NCBI GenBank assembly: GCA_034926865.1 | Contig: JAYFQP010000010.1 | Location: forward strand, 38,091-102,090 | Direction: 5' to 3' | Source of the DNA: RGIG1902 sp034926865 | GTDB lineage: Bacteria; Bacillota; Clostridia; Oscillospirales; Butyricicoccaceae | Length of the DNA stretch: 64,000 bases | Shown: positions 24,994-35,300 of the stretch, one piece after another | How the letters are laid out: each line of letters begins with the position of its first letter | Position numbering within the stretch: position 1 is the first letter of the stretch | Position numbers and translations under genes: made by a program | The notes under the pieces: generated by a model | Databases searched by the model: none | The model's input: only the letters and a program-made list of their open reading frames with translations | What the model was told of the DNA's origin: nothing

Positions 24994-26538
24994 CTATTCC
25001 CACTCGATCGTTGCTGGAGGTTTTGAAGTTATATCATAAACTATGCGGTTAATATGGCTGACCTCATTGACTATTCTAACAGAAACCCGGTCAAGAACCT
25101 CAAACGGTATCCTTGTCCAATCTGCAGTCATAAAATCTGTCGTAGTTACGGATCGCAGAGCCAAAGTATAGTCATAGGTTCTGCCATCTCCCATAACGCC
25201 TACAGAGCGCATATTTGTCAAAACCGCAAAATATTGGCTCATAGTATGCTCAAGATTAGCCTTAGATATTTCATCTCTAAATATAAAATCAGCCTCTCGC
25301 AATACGTCAAGCTTTTGCTTTGTTATCTCGCCAATGACACGAATAGCAAGCCCTGGCCCGGGGAAAGGCTGGCGCATAACAAGATACTCAGGAAGCTCAA
25401 GTTCGCGGCCAAGCTGGCGCACCTCATCTTTGAAAAGCGGCCTTAAAGGCTCGACGATCTCCTTAAAATCAACATAATCAGGCAAGCCGCCTACATTGTG
25501 GTGGCTCTTTATAACTGCAGCATTTCCAGCCCCTGACTCTATTACATCGGGATAGATCGTCCCCTGCACAAGATAATCAACTTTACCGATTTTTTTGGCT
25601 TCTTCCTCAAACACCCTAATAAACTCTTCACCTATTATCTTTCGTTTTCTTTCAGGCTCAGATACCCCTGCCAGCTTGTCAAGAAAACGCTGTTCTGCAT
25701 CTACGCGAACGAAATTAATATTCCATTTTGAAAAAGCAGCTTCAACCTCATCTCCCTCATCTTTGCGCATGAGGCCGTGATCGACAAACACACACGTCAG
25801 CTGAGGCCCTACAGCCTCAGCCAAAAGTGCAGCCGCCACAGAGGAATCAACTCCGCCGGAAAGAGCAAGAAGCACCTTGCCCTCTCCTACTTTTTCTCTT
25901 ATGGATCTGATGGATGAGTCTTTATAATCACCCATTGTCCAGTCGCCTTTGGCTTTGCAAATCTCATACAAAAAATTCCTAATCATATCTACGCCATGTT
26001 CTGTATGGTTAACCTCAGGATGGAACTGAACGCCGTAAAAACCTCTTGTCTCATCTGCGATGGCCACGTTAGGACATGCCGCCGAGTGTCCCACAAGCCC
26101 GAATCCCACCGGCACCTTGGCCATATAATCGCCATGGCTCATCCAGGATATACCCTCGGGAGGAATGCCTTTGAAAAGCCTGCAGGAGGTATCATAGCTC
26201 GTTTTTGTTTTTCCGTATTCTCTGGCAGTATCTTCCTGAGCGGCAGTCACTTGCCCTCCAAGATGATGAGCCATCAGCTGGCATCCATAGCAGATGCCGA
26301 GGATCGGCACACCGAGCCTGAATATCTCAGGGTCTACCTGAGGCGAATCGCTAAGATAGACGCTGTTGGGCCCGCCTGTAAAGATGATCCCTATGGGATC
26401 AAATGCCTTTATTTCCTCAATAGTGACGGTATAGGGCTTCACCTCACAATATACGCTGCATTCCCTAACCCGTCTTGCAATAAGCTGGTTATACTGCCCT
26501 CCAAAGTCAAGCACAAGAACCTTTTGCTGCTTTTCCAT
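24994..26538 (-). CDS. guaA: GMP synthase (glutamine-hydrolysing)
   Basis: 514 residues, the usual length, start ATG 26538 with GGAGGAG. Converts XMP to GMP with ATP and glutamine. The glutamine amidotransferase half has the nucleophile Cys in GICYGCQ and the His/Glu pair in VQFHPEVNHTE; the ATP-pyrophosphatase half begins with the P-loop LALSGGVDSSVAAALL, and the C-terminal dimerisation domain ends in the conserved IEWE. Complete and intact. I looked for a guanine riboswitch in the 264-base leader and saw none. Divergently transcribed from the SLH gene at 26803. Confidence 0.97.
   Translation of the reverse strand: MEKQQKVLVLDFGGQYNQLIARRVRECSVYCEVKPYTVTIEEIKAFDPIGIIFTGGPNSVYLSDSPQVDPEIFRLGVPILGICYGCQLMAHHLGGQVTAAQEDTAREYGKTKTSYDTSCRLFKGIPPEGISWMSHGDYMAKVPVGFGLVGHSAACPNVAIADETRGFYGVQFHPEVNHTEHGVDMIRNFLYEICKAKGDWTMGDYKDSSIRSIREKVGEGKVLLALSGGVDSSVAAALLAEAVGPQLTCVFVDHGLMRKDEGDEVEAAFSKWNINFVRVDAEQRFLDKLAGVSEPERKRKIIGEEFIRVFEEEAKKIGKVDYLVQGTIYPDVIESGAGNAAVIKSHHNVGGLPDYVDFKEIVEPLRPLFKDEVRQLGRELELPEYLVMRQPFPGPGLAIRVIGEITKQKLDVLREADFIFRDEISKANLEHTMSQYFAVLTNMRSVGVMGDGRTYDYTLALRSVTTTDFMTADWTRIPFEVLDRVSVRIVNEVSHINRIVYDITSKPPATIEWE
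24995..25005 (-). other. Likely attachment core at the guaA 3' end
   Basis: The minus strand reads GAGTGGGAATA across the last codons and stop of guaA. As I recall, this 11-base string is the core site of Tn5801-like elements that insert at guaA. With an integrase remnant 95 bases away it probably marks the integration site. I found no second copy in the window. Confidence 0.5.
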
Positions 26539-26802
26539 TTAAGCTCCTCCAACACCATAGAGTTATTTCAAAATCAAATTATATCCGCATCCTTGATGGT
26601 AAAACTATATCTATGTCAAACATGCTTTGAAATACGGCTGTTACGATGCCTACCGTTAAAAAATATTTTGTCATATTTCACAAAAAAATGCAACTGTTTT
26701 CTTACGATAATACAAATCAAAGCTTTGACATTAGTTAGAATAATCGAGCAAAGTTCACTAAAACTAATACCACCAAATAAAACAAAGGAGGATGCACCTT
26801 TA

Positions 26803-28122
26803 ATGCAGCACAACAGAAAATATATCCTTGCGGTATCATGCCTTATGGCTTTAGCCATGACTCTGGCCGCTTTCTCGCCCGCCCAGGCACTCTTTGGCAA
26901 AAAAAAAGAAGCACCATCCGTTTCGGCCTTTGCCAAATCAGAGGCCATAGGCGGCGTCATGAACTTTTCACGTGAGGATTTTGAAACCAACGCAGAGGGA
27001 GAACTTTCGGGAATAATCGTCACTTCTCTTCCTGATGTAACTCTCGGCACTATGACCTTCGCAGGGCAACCCCTTTCCGAGGGAAACGTGGTAGCCGCTT
27101 CGTCCATTGGCTCGCTGTCTTTTGTCCCTGCCTCTGCCGAAAGCGTTGTCCACACAAGCTTTAAATTCATACCTGTCTTTGCCGAGACAGGCGCGGGTTC
27201 CGAAAGCGTTACAGTTTCGATAAACCTCTCCAATGAAGAAAACTCAGCTCCCATTGCACAAAACGCCTCTTTTGAGACATACTGCGACCTCAAGCTGACT
27301 TCCTCTTTCAAGGTTTTAGACCCCGACGGCGACGAATGCACATTTACAGTAACCGAGCAGCCCAAATATGGAACGGTAACTGTTAACGGAAACTCTTTCA
27401 CCTACACTCCGACAGTCTCCAAGGAAAAGGATGATTCCTTCTCCTTCAAGGCAGCTGACCAGTACGGGAACATTTCAAAGGCTGCAACAGTCACAGTATC
27501 GTTATACAAGAGAGACAGCAAAGACGCTATTAGCTATACCGATATGGCTGAAAGCGATGCACACTATGCCTCTGTCAAGCTGGCAGAAAATGACGTACTG
27601 CGCGGAGAAATGATCGGCTCAGGAAGCTTCCTTTATCCTGATAAACAGGTTTCCAGGGCGCAGTTTGTATCTATGATATCCACCATGTATTCTCTTCCCC
27701 TTCCAACAGCCGCTGTTTCAACCGGCATGGGCGATAACGAAGATATCCCCACATGGGCCAAACCCTGCATAGCTGCGGCTCTTGATTCACAGATAGTCAC
27801 AGGCGAAAAACAGGAAAACGGCAACCGCATTTTCAGGGCTGATGATGCTATCACAAAAGCCGAAACAGCCGTAATCATCAACAGAATGTTAGAACTGGGA
27901 GACGACGGACGCACACCCGAGTATACCGATGCGGCATCTATCCCCGAATGGGCAACTCAGGCGGTCCTCAACACAGTATCAGCGGGATATCTGCCCCTTG
28001 AAAGCGACGGCAGCTTTTCTCCCTATTCACCAATGACAAGGGAGGATACCGTAAGGTGCCTTTATAGCGTTGCAGAAGCCCTTGCTGGGGAAAAAGGCAG
28101 TTTCTTCAATATCTTCGATTAA
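26803..28122 (+). CDS. Secreted Ig/cadherin-like and SLH-domain protein
   Basis: 439 residues. The start is ATG 26803 after AAAGGAGG; the open frame reaches further upstream only because it runs antisense through guaA. A signal peptide ends near FSPAQA. A beta-rich N-terminal part is followed by a cadherin-like Ig domain (about residues 145-230; DPDGDECTFTVTEQPKYGTV, FTYTP), then three SLH repeats (VSRAQFVSM, ITKAETAVI, MTREDTVRC). It should be bound to the cell-wall polymer. It shares SLH architecture, but not the Ig-repeat arrays, with the genes at 3-12824. Confidence 0.9.
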   Translation: MQHNRKYILAVSCLMALAMTLAAFSPAQALFGKKKEAPSVSAFAKSEAIGGVMNFSREDFETNAEGELSGIIVTSLPDVTLGTMTFAGQPLSEGNVVAASSIGSLSFVPASAESVVHTSFKFIPVFAETGAGSESVTVSINLSNEENSAPIAQNASFETYCDLKLTSSFKVLDPDGDECTFTVTEQPKYGTVTVNGNSFTYTPTVSKEKDDSFSFKAADQYGNISKAATVTVSLYKRDSKDAISYTDMAESDAHYASVKLAENDVLRGEMIGSGSFLYPDKQVSRAQFVSMISTMYSLPLPTAAVSTGMGDNEDIPTWAKPCIAAALDSQIVTGEKQENGNRIFRADDAITKAETAVIINRMLELGDDGRTPEYTDAASIPEWATQAVLNTVSAGYLPLESDGSFSPYSPMTREDTVRCLYSVAEALAGEKGSFFNIFD

Positions 28123-28143
28123 TATTCCTTTCATTATGAAAGA

Positions 28144-28178
28144 CCGGGGCGCATAACTACACCTGCCCCGGCCTTTTG
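28144..28178. terminator. Terminator after the SLH gene
   Basis: A GC-rich 7-bp stem (28144-28150 with 28165-28171) is followed by CCTTTTGTT on the plus strand. It abuts the stop codon of the convergent DnaD-type gene. Confidence 0.75.
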
Positions 28179-29402
28179 TTATATGACATCCAGCTTTTTT
28201 CGTCTCTGCTCCTCTTCAATACAAGCCGTTTTGAAACATTCGCACATCTTGTTTCCTATATAGCCTCTGTCCATACACTTTGAACATAAGGGAGGTATCG
28301 ATATATAGCTCTCGTCTTTTTCAAGAGAAGCAAGTATCCGTTCTCGCCTTTGAAGCAAAGCCTTCTGCCTTTCTTCGAGCGCTGCGATATCGGCCTGCCC
28401 GCCTCCAAGCCCGGCTTTGGCTTTCTGCACGGTGATTCTCCCAAGATCCACCTCGTTCTGTGCAAACTCGGGGCTTACTCTGCGAAGCTCTTCAAGATGC
28501 CGCAGCTGAAGTTCCTCCCTCTGCTGCCTTTTCTTTTCGAACACTCTTGTCACCACAGAAACCACGCTTTCTTCAGGCTCTCGCTTATACGCAGCTGAAA
28601 CGGACTCCTCGGTTTTGCCCTCGGCACGCTCAATTTGCTCTCTTGTTTTATAGCCCTTTTTATGCCAATCTTCGAGAATCTTATGCAAATATCTCCACTG
28701 AAGCCTGCCTGTTCTTAGAACGGTACGATCATACGCCATCTTGACAAGCTCTTCCCCGACTCCCATTTCAAGCCATGCAGATATGTATTTTTCCTCAGTC
28801 TCGGATGGATTTCTTCCCACCATGCCAAAGAGAGCCATTATTCTGGCTTTATCGGTGGATTGCCTGCCCATCTCGTCGGCAAGATCAGCGGCCGCAGAAT
28901 ATGTAACGATTCCCTTATCATGCCATTCATAGGCTTTTCGCTCAAGCTCACGGGCGCTAAGCCTGCCTCTTGAGCGGCAATAATTTATCAATAACATTAT
29001 AACATCAGCAGGCATATTCAGCCGGTCATAAATGCCATAAAGTATTTCTATCTCGCTTTTCCTTATGCTTCTTCCCAGGGCCTGCTCAAGATAATCACAC
29101 ATGCCGCTGAACGCCCTGTCTCCCCTCTGGGCCGAAAGAAGCTCCGCAGGAGTATAGCTTATCTCGCCTATTGTAGGAATAGCTCCTGCTTGTTTGCATA
29201 CTTTATATAATATCAACAGACTTTTTGCTCTTTCAATACGTCTGTCATCAAAGCCTGTATGAAGAGCGGCGTCAGAAAGCTTGCATCTTCCACCGGAGGC
29301 CGCGATATAAGCGTATAAAAGCGCGCAGTCCCCATCATTAATATCACAAATTGCCTTAAACGCCTCTTTAGGCTCAAGCACCGCCACTATCTGCTCTTCC
29401 AT
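28179..29402 (-). CDS. DnaD-domain protein joined to a helicase-loader (DnaI/DnaC) N-terminal region
   Basis: 407 residues, start ATG 29402 with only a weak ribosome binding site. Residues about 120-260 contain two DnaD/DnaB-type primosome domains (the second with YISAWLEMGVGEELVKMAYD). Residues about 285-407 instead resemble the N-terminal region of Clostridia DnaC/DnaI helicase loaders: a charged coiled coil and the zinc-binding set CSKC...CEC (Cys373, 376, 387, 389). The protein stops right where the loader's AAA+ ATPase would begin. It probably helps primosome assembly and helicase recruitment. Whether this is a natural fusion or a truncated dnaC joined to dnaD cannot be told from the window, which holds no AAA+ loader. 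Confidence 0.78.
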   Translation of the reverse strand: MEEQIVAVLEPKEAFKAICDINDGDCALLYAYIAASGGRCKLSDAALHTGFDDRRIERAKSLLILYKVCKQAGAIPTIGEISYTPAELLSAQRGDRAFSGMCDYLEQALGRSIRKSEIEILYGIYDRLNMPADVIMLLINYCRSRGRLSARELERKAYEWHDKGIVTYSAAADLADEMGRQSTDKARIMALFGMVGRNPSETEEKYISAWLEMGVGEELVKMAYDRTVLRTGRLQWRYLHKILEDWHKKGYKTREQIERAEGKTEESVSAAYKREPEESVVSVVTRVFEKKRQQREELQLRHLEELRRVSPEFAQNEVDLGRITVQKAKAGLGGGQADIAALEERQKALLQRRERILASLEKDESYISIPPLCSKCMDRGYIGNKMCECFKTACIEEEQRRKKLDVI

Positions 29403-29530
29403 TACCCGCTCACCGCCCTTTTTACAATTTTCAAGAGAAAATTATTAATTATCAATAGCCGTTTACAGTATATCAGCAAAACCTTTGTCAGTAAATCCCC
29501 AAAAATTGAGTGGATTTTTAAATATCGTTC

Positions 29531-29539
29531 TGATATAAT
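29531..29539 (+). promoter_or_regulatory. Extended -10 promoter of glmU-prs
   Basis: TGA followed by a perfect TATAAT (29534-29539), 25 bases before the glmU start; -35 match is poor. The preceding 29403-29530 is intergenic and divergent. Confidence 0.55.
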
Positions 29540-29563
29540 CAATCTGTTAAGGAGGGTGTCAAT

Positions 29564-30628
29564 ATGCGCCATTTCAAGACATTTATCATGCCTTCCGAGC
29601 CGTCAGAGTGGCTCGAATATCCACTGCTTTCACAAAAAATTTCGGATTATATAATAAATACAGTAAAGGCAGTTTCGGACGGAGCTATAAATATAGGCTC
29701 TCCCGTCAATACTGCTTTTGATAATGTGCTTGTATATCTGAAGCCCTGCCCCGCTCTGTCTATAGATATATTATCATATCTGACAGAGCAGGCTTCTGCC
29801 GTTCTTATGACAAAAGGCGAGCCACTTGCCGTTTACGGCCCGGCCTCAGATGTTATCGAAGCGCTTGCCCATGAAGATGTCAGCTCTTTTGAGGCCGTTG
29901 AAACCCCGCCAGGAGACGCAGCTTATGTCTTTGACACCGAAAGTGCCTACAGAGCTCAGGAACTTCTGCGCGAAAGAATTAACACGCGCCACCTGAAAGC
30001 AGGCGTCATGCTTATTTCTCCTCAAACCACACATATAGCCCCTGACGTTACGATCGGAAAGGGTTCTGTTATTTTGCCCGGATGCTTGATTTACAGCGGC
30101 ACCAAAATAGGGCAGGGCTGCAAAATCGGCCCTAACTGCATTCTTGAACAAGCTGTCATAGAAGACGGCGCATCTCTCAACAACGCTCAGGTAAGCCAAA
30201 GCTCCATCGGGGAAAACACTACAGTAGGACCATACTGCTGGATACGCCCGGGCTGCAAGATAGGCAGCAACGTCCGCCTGGGAGATTTTGTGGAGCTTAA
30301 AAAAGCCGTTATCGGAAACGGGACAAAGGTTTCTCACCTGACATATATAGGAGACGCTGAGTTCGGAGAGCACATAAACGTGGGATGCGGCACTGTTGTA
30401 GTCAACTACGACGGCAAGGGCAAATATCTTACGACTGTTGGTGACAACAGCTTCATCGGCTGCAATGTAAACCTTATTTCACCCGTCGCTATCGGCAAGG
30501 ATACCTTTATCGCCGCTGGCAGCACGATAACCGAAGACGTTGAAGACGGGGCCTTTGCCATAGCCAGAAACCGCCAAACCATCAAGCCCGGCTGGGTAGA
30601 GAAAAGGCGAGAAAGCGGAAAGCTTTAA
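29564..30628 (+). CDS. glmU: GlmU-like glucosamine-1-phosphate acetyltransferase with degenerate N-terminal domain
   Basis: 354 residues, start ATG 29564 after AAGGAGGG; GlmU is usually about 450. The C-terminal left-handed beta-helix is intact from about residue 160, with the GlmU linker (INTRHLKAGVMLISP) and the acetyltransferase site KVSHLTYIGDAEFG, including its catalytic His, and NYDGKGK. It should acetylate glucosamine-1-phosphate for UDP-GlcNAc synthesis. The first about 130 residues align only loosely with the uridylyltransferase domain and lack the LAAGxGTRM nucleotide-binding motif, so UTP transfer is probably lost. Position before prs is the same as in Bacillus. Confidence 0.87.
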   Translation: MRHFKTFIMPSEPSEWLEYPLLSQKISDYIINTVKAVSDGAINIGSPVNTAFDNVLVYLKPCPALSIDILSYLTEQASAVLMTKGEPLAVYGPASDVIEALAHEDVSSFEAVETPPGDAAYVFDTESAYRAQELLRERINTRHLKAGVMLISPQTTHIAPDVTIGKGSVILPGCLIYSGTKIGQGCKIGPNCILEQAVIEDGASLNNAQVSQSSIGENTTVGPYCWIRPGCKIGSNVRLGDFVELKKAVIGNGTKVSHLTYIGDAEFGEHINVGCGTVVVNYDGKGKYLTTVGDNSFIGCNVNLISPVAIGKDTFIAAGSTITEDVEDGAFAIARNRQTIKPGWVEKRRESGKL

Positions 30629-30680
30629 GGAGATACAATAAAAAGGCACAGTATATAAATATTCTTTGGGGGTAAAGCAC

Positions 30681-31640
30681 ATGGTTTATCACAGCACGCA
30701 AATCAAGATTTTTTCCGGCAACTCAAACCCGACTCTTGCCGAGGGCATAGCTAAGGAGCTTGGAGTTCAGGTAGGCAGATGCAAGATCAGCACCTTCTCC
30801 GACGGCGAGATTTCTGTTTCTATCGAGGAATCGGTCAGAGGCTGCGACGTCTTTGTTGTCCAGTCGACATGTGCGCCGGTTAACAATAATCTGATGGAAA
30901 TGCTCATCATGATAGACGCTCTCCGAAGGGCATCAGCAGGGCGCATCACCGCCGTAATGCCCTATTTCGGCTACGGCAGGCAGGACCGCAAAACAAAGGC
31001 AAGAGACCCTATCTCTGCAAAGCTTGTGGCCAATATCATCGAAAAGGCCGGTGCCGACAGAGTTCTGACAATGGATCTTCATGCCTCTCAGATACAGGGC
31101 TTTTTTGATATCCCTGTAGATAATCTGCTTGGCACTTCCGTTCTTCTTCCTTATTTTGAGGAACTGATCGGCCATGATAATTCTGATTATGTCGTCGTTT
31201 CCCCTGACTTTGGCTCTGTGACAAGGGGAAGAAAGTTTGCAGACAAGCTTGGTCTTTCGCTTGCAATTATAGATAAACGCCGCCAGCAGGCCAATGTGTC
31301 CGAGGTAATGAACATAATCGGCGATGTAAAAGGCAAAAAGGTTATACTGGTTGATGATATGATAGACACGGCAGGCACCCTCTGCCACGGCGCTGAAGCT
31401 CTTGTCAAGCTCGGCGGAGCGACTGAGGTAATAGCCTGTGCTTCCCACGGAGTACTTTCCGGCCCGGCTATCCAGAGAATAAACGACAGCCCTATTTCCA
31501 AAATATATCTTCTTGACACCATCCCGGTATCCGAGGAAAAAAAGACAAACAAAATCGAAGTTGTTCCTGTGGCCCATATGTTTGCCGAAGCTGTCAAGAG
31601 AATATATCAGGACGATTCCGTATCTGAGCTATTTATGTAA
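30681..31640 (+). CDS. prs: Ribose-phosphate pyrophosphokinase
   Basis: 319 residues from ATG 30681, eight bases after GGGGG; the in-frame TTG at 30666 lies before this site. Makes PRPP from ribose-5-phosphate and ATP, the precursor for purines, pyrimidines, His and Trp. Diagnostic motifs: the flexible-loop segment GYGRQDRKTKARDPISAK, the DLHASQIQGFFDIPVDNL site and the PRPP-binding loop VILVDDMIDTAGTL. Complete and typical. Lies 52 bases after glmU and 9 before pth, so probably in one operon. Confidence 0.97.
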   Translation: MVYHSTQIKIFSGNSNPTLAEGIAKELGVQVGRCKISTFSDGEISVSIEESVRGCDVFVVQSTCAPVNNNLMEMLIMIDALRRASAGRITAVMPYFGYGRQDRKTKARDPISAKLVANIIEKAGADRVLTMDLHASQIQGFFDIPVDNLLGTSVLLPYFEELIGHDNSDYVVVSPDFGSVTRGRKFADKLGLSLAIIDKRRQQANVSEVMNIIGDVKGKKVILVDDMIDTAGTLCHGAEALVKLGGATEVIACASHGVLSGPAIQRINDSPISKIYLLDTIPVSEEKKTNKIEVVPVAHMFAEAVKRIYQDDSVSELFM

Positions 31641-31649
31641 AAACAGCAG

Positions 31650-32264
31650 GTGTTTAATATTTTCAGACGTAAAAAAACGGCTTCCGAGCCTTCAAAAATC
31701 GAATACATAATTGCCGGATTAGGCAACCCGGGCCCGAAATACGAGGCTACCCGGCATAACGCCGGGTTCATGGCCGTTGAGCTTTTAAGCGATAAGCTCG
31801 GGGCGGGGCGAATAATCAAAGGTAAATGCAAGGCCACATACACTACCTGTGAGTATGATGGCAAAGCTTTGCTGCTGATGAAGCCTCAGACGTTTATGAA
31901 TCTTTCGGGTGAATCCATAAAAGAAATGGCCGCTGCATACAATGTCCCCCCTGAAAACATTATTGTAATATACGATGATATCGCAATACCTGCGGGCAAG
32001 ATAAGGGTAAAGCGGTCAGGCTCTGACGGCGGCCACAATGGTATTAAAAGCATTATCTATCAGATGGGTTCAGACAATTTCCCCCGAATTAAGGTCGGCG
32101 TAGGTTCGCCTGACGGCGATATGAAGGATTATGTTCTCGGCCCTCTAAGTTCTGATGCCTATCAGGGCGTAAAAGCTGCACCCGATGCCGCGTTAACAAT
32201 AATTTTTCATGGAATAGATGCTGCAATGCAGGATTTTAATGGAAAAAGCTTTGTCTCAGAATAA
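31650..32264 (+). CDS. pth: Peptidyl-tRNA hydrolase
   Basis: 204 residues using GTG 31650; the true start is uncertain because the only nearby ribosome-binding match (AGCAGGTG) overlaps it and the usual family start would be about 15 residues later, near IEYIIAGLGNPG. Releases peptides from peptidyl-tRNAs that drop off ribosomes. Catalytic residues visible: Asn in GLGNPG, His in TRHNAGF, Asp in YDDIAIPAGK, and the SDGGHNGIKSI motif. The N-terminal extension FRRKKTASEPSK is basic and atypical. Confidence 0.94.
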   Translation: MFNIFRRKKTASEPSKIEYIIAGLGNPGPKYEATRHNAGFMAVELLSDKLGAGRIIKGKCKATYTTCEYDGKALLLMKPQTFMNLSGESIKEMAAAYNVPPENIIVIYDDIAIPAGKIRVKRSGSDGGHNGIKSIIYQMGSDNFPRIKVGVGSPDGDMKDYVLGPLSSDAYQGVKAAPDAALTIIFHGIDAAMQDFNGKSFVSE

Positions 32265-32281
32265 AACATATTTTTCGCATA

Positions 32282-32304
32282 CCCCGTCTTGTGTCAAGAC
32301 GGGG
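32282..32304 (+). terminator. Hairpin between pth and mfd
   Basis: A perfect 9-bp GC-rich stem (32282-32290 with 32296-32304) with a 5-base loop, 28 bases before mfd. The downstream bases CATATTGTCTTG are not a clear T-run, so it may be a weak terminator, attenuator or RNA-processing structure. Confidence 0.5.
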
Positions 32305-32332
32305 CATATTGTCTTGTAGGGAGGATAAAAAA

Positions 32333-35300
32333 ATGGGGCTTCTTTTAGATTTTTTAGCTGAATATCCCGAATACCAAGGCCTTTTGTCAGGAATTGAAAA
32401 CGGCAAAAGGAGTATTTCCGTTTACGGGATGTCTCCAATACATCAGGCCCACTTCATAGCCGCGCTTAGAAATAGCCTTAAGCGCCCTGTTCTTGTTGTT
32501 GCAAAGGATGAGCAGGCTTCAGAAGATCTTATGTCAGACTATTCCTCCTTCTCAGGCGAACAGGGGCTTTTTCTGCCGTGCCGTGACCTTATATTCCATA
32601 ATATCGATAATGCTTCAAGAGAACATGAGCACCGCCGGCTTCTAGCCCTGTCCACTTTTCAACGAGGGCTTTCAGGTGCCCTCTTTTCCTCTCCTGATGC
32701 TCTTATGCTCCATACTATACCCCCTGACATTCTTATTAGTTCAACACTTACTCTTTCTGCCGGCGAAGACTATAATCTTGACAACATATGCTCGAGCCTT
32801 GTCACATGGGGTTATTCTCGAACAGAGAATGTGGAAGGCCCCGGACAATTTGCCGTTCGCGGCGGAATACTTGATATATTTCCTTCAGGAGAAAACCACC
32901 CTGTCAGAGCTGAGTTTTGGGGAGATACTGTAGACTCCCTGGGGCACTTTGATCCTCTGACGCAAAGGCGAACGGAAAACATCTCAAGCTTCGATATAAT
33001 ACCGTCACGAGAAGTTCTTCCCTGCCTCGCCGATGGGGGAATAGATGGGCTCTGCCAGACGCTTACTAAAATATCGAAGCTGAAAGCTTCCTCTTCGAAG
33101 CTTAAATCTATTCTTTATGAAGATATAGAAAAGCTGCAAAGCGGTCTTTCCTTTGCTTCGAGCGACCGTTATCTTCCTCATATATACAAAGATACCCCCT
33201 GTGCCATGGATTATATCCCTCAGGATGCGCTTATCATATTTGCCGAAAGTCCGGCTGCATTGGAAAACGCCAAAGCTTTCGAGTACCGAATGGGTGAAGA
33301 TGTCTCACATCTTCTTGAAGAAGGCGTGCTCTCGCCGTCTAAAAACGGCTACTGTCTGTCCTTCCAGCAGTTCAAAGCCACCTGTATGTCACATATGCTC
33401 GTATCGCTCGATCAATTTCTAAGCTCACAAGGCTTCTCTCCTGATTCCATAATCTCGGTGGATGCGCGCCAACTGCCTTCATACGGAGGCAGCCTCGATA
33501 CCGCATCATCTGATATAAGCTCATACCTTTCTCTTGGGTATAATGTGCTTGCACTAGCCGGAGGCAATCAAAGGGCTCAAAGCCTCAAAAGGCTGCTTGA
33601 AGAGCATGACATACCATGTACTGAGGTAAACGCCATGCCCACAGAAGGCAAAGTGCTTGTCACAACAGCTAACCTTTCAGCAGGATTTGAATACCCATCA
33701 CTTAAGCTTGCCGTAATAACCGAGGGGCAGCTCGCCGTTAAGAAAGGTATTGAAAAAAAGAAAGCCAAGAATAAGAAAAATGCCATCACCTTCAGCGATC
33801 TTCACCCGGGTGATTTTGTAGTTCACGAAAAACACGGTATAGGCAGATTTGTCGGTGTGGAGCGAATAAGCGTCGACAAGGTCTGGCGTGATTATATAAA
33901 AATCGCCTTCGCCGGAACGGATTTTGTTTTTGTTCCCGCTACATCTCTTGATGTAATTTCTAAATATATCGGCGCCGGAGAGCAAGCTGAAGTAAAGCTC
34001 TCAAAGCTCGGCGGCACAACATGGGTCAAGACAAAAACAAGGGCAAAAAAAGCCGCCATGGACCTCGCTGAGGGCCTTCTGAAACTTTATGCCGCAAGGC
34101 GCGCTACCACAGGCTTTGCCTTCTTCCCGGATGATGACTGGCAAAAGGGTTTTGAGGAACGCTTTGCCTTTGATGAAACAGAAGACCAACTTGTATGCTC
34201 AGAAGAAATAAAGAATGATATGCAGAAGCCATATCCCATGGATAGGCTGCTTTGCGGAGACGTGGGCTTTGGAAAAACAGAGGTGGCTTTCCGCGCCGTA
34301 ATGAAATGCATACTCTCCGGAAAACAGGCGGCCATTCTTGTACCTACTACGGTACTGGCTCGCCAGCACTATCTCTCAGCATGCCAGCGTTTTGCAGGAT
34401 ATCCCATAACGATAGACATGATGAGCCGCTATCGCACACCCGGGCAGCAGAGAGAAACCCTCCGCAATTTACGCACAGACGGCTGTGACCTTCTCATAGG
34501 AACACACCGCATACTTCAAAAGGATATAAAGTTCAAGAATCTTGGGCTTCTTGTAATAGATGAAGAACAGCGCTTCGGCGTATCCCATAAAGAAAAAATA
34601 AAACAGATGAGTACAAGCGTTGATGTTCTGACCCTTACGGCAACTCCTATACCAAGAACTCTCAACATGGCCCTTTCAGGCATAAGAGACATGTCAGTTC
34701 TTGAAGAACCCCCTGCCGGCAGAATACCTGTTCAAACATATGTGCTTGAGCATGACGAGGTTATCATCCGCGATGCCATACGCAAGGAACTGGCCAGAGG
34801 CGGGCAGGTATATTACCTGCATAACCGCATAGATGATATTGAAGATGTGGCGGCTGCGCTTCAGAAGGTCTTCCCCGATGCAGCAATTGACACGGCCCAT
34901 GGCCGAATGGGCGAAGCTCGAATGGCTGACGTTATGGGAAAGGCCTATTCTGGAGATATCGACATATTGGTATGCACAACAATAATAGAAACCGGGGTAG
35001 ATATACCAAACGTGAACACTCTTATCATAGAAGACGCTGACCATATGGGCCTTGCCCAGCTTCACCAGATAAGAGGAAGGGTTGGGCGCTCTCAGCGCCA
35101 CGCCTACGCATACCTTACGTACCGCAAAGGTAAGGTTTTAACGGAAATTTCGCAAAAGCGCCTTTCCGCAATACGAGAATTTGCTGAGTTTGGATCAGGC
35201 TTCAAGATAGCAATGAGAGACCTTGAGATAAGGGGCGCAGGCAATGTCCTCGGCCCGGAGCAAAGCGGACACATGATGAGTGTCGGCTACGATATGTATC

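Noticed and set aside
25996..26802. Long open upstream extension of the SLH gene at 26803
   Set aside because: It runs antisense through guaA; signal peptide and AAAGGAGG place the start at 26803.
26539..26802. Guanine riboswitch in front of guaA
   Set aside because: None of the conserved purine-aptamer loops or stems are visible in the leader.
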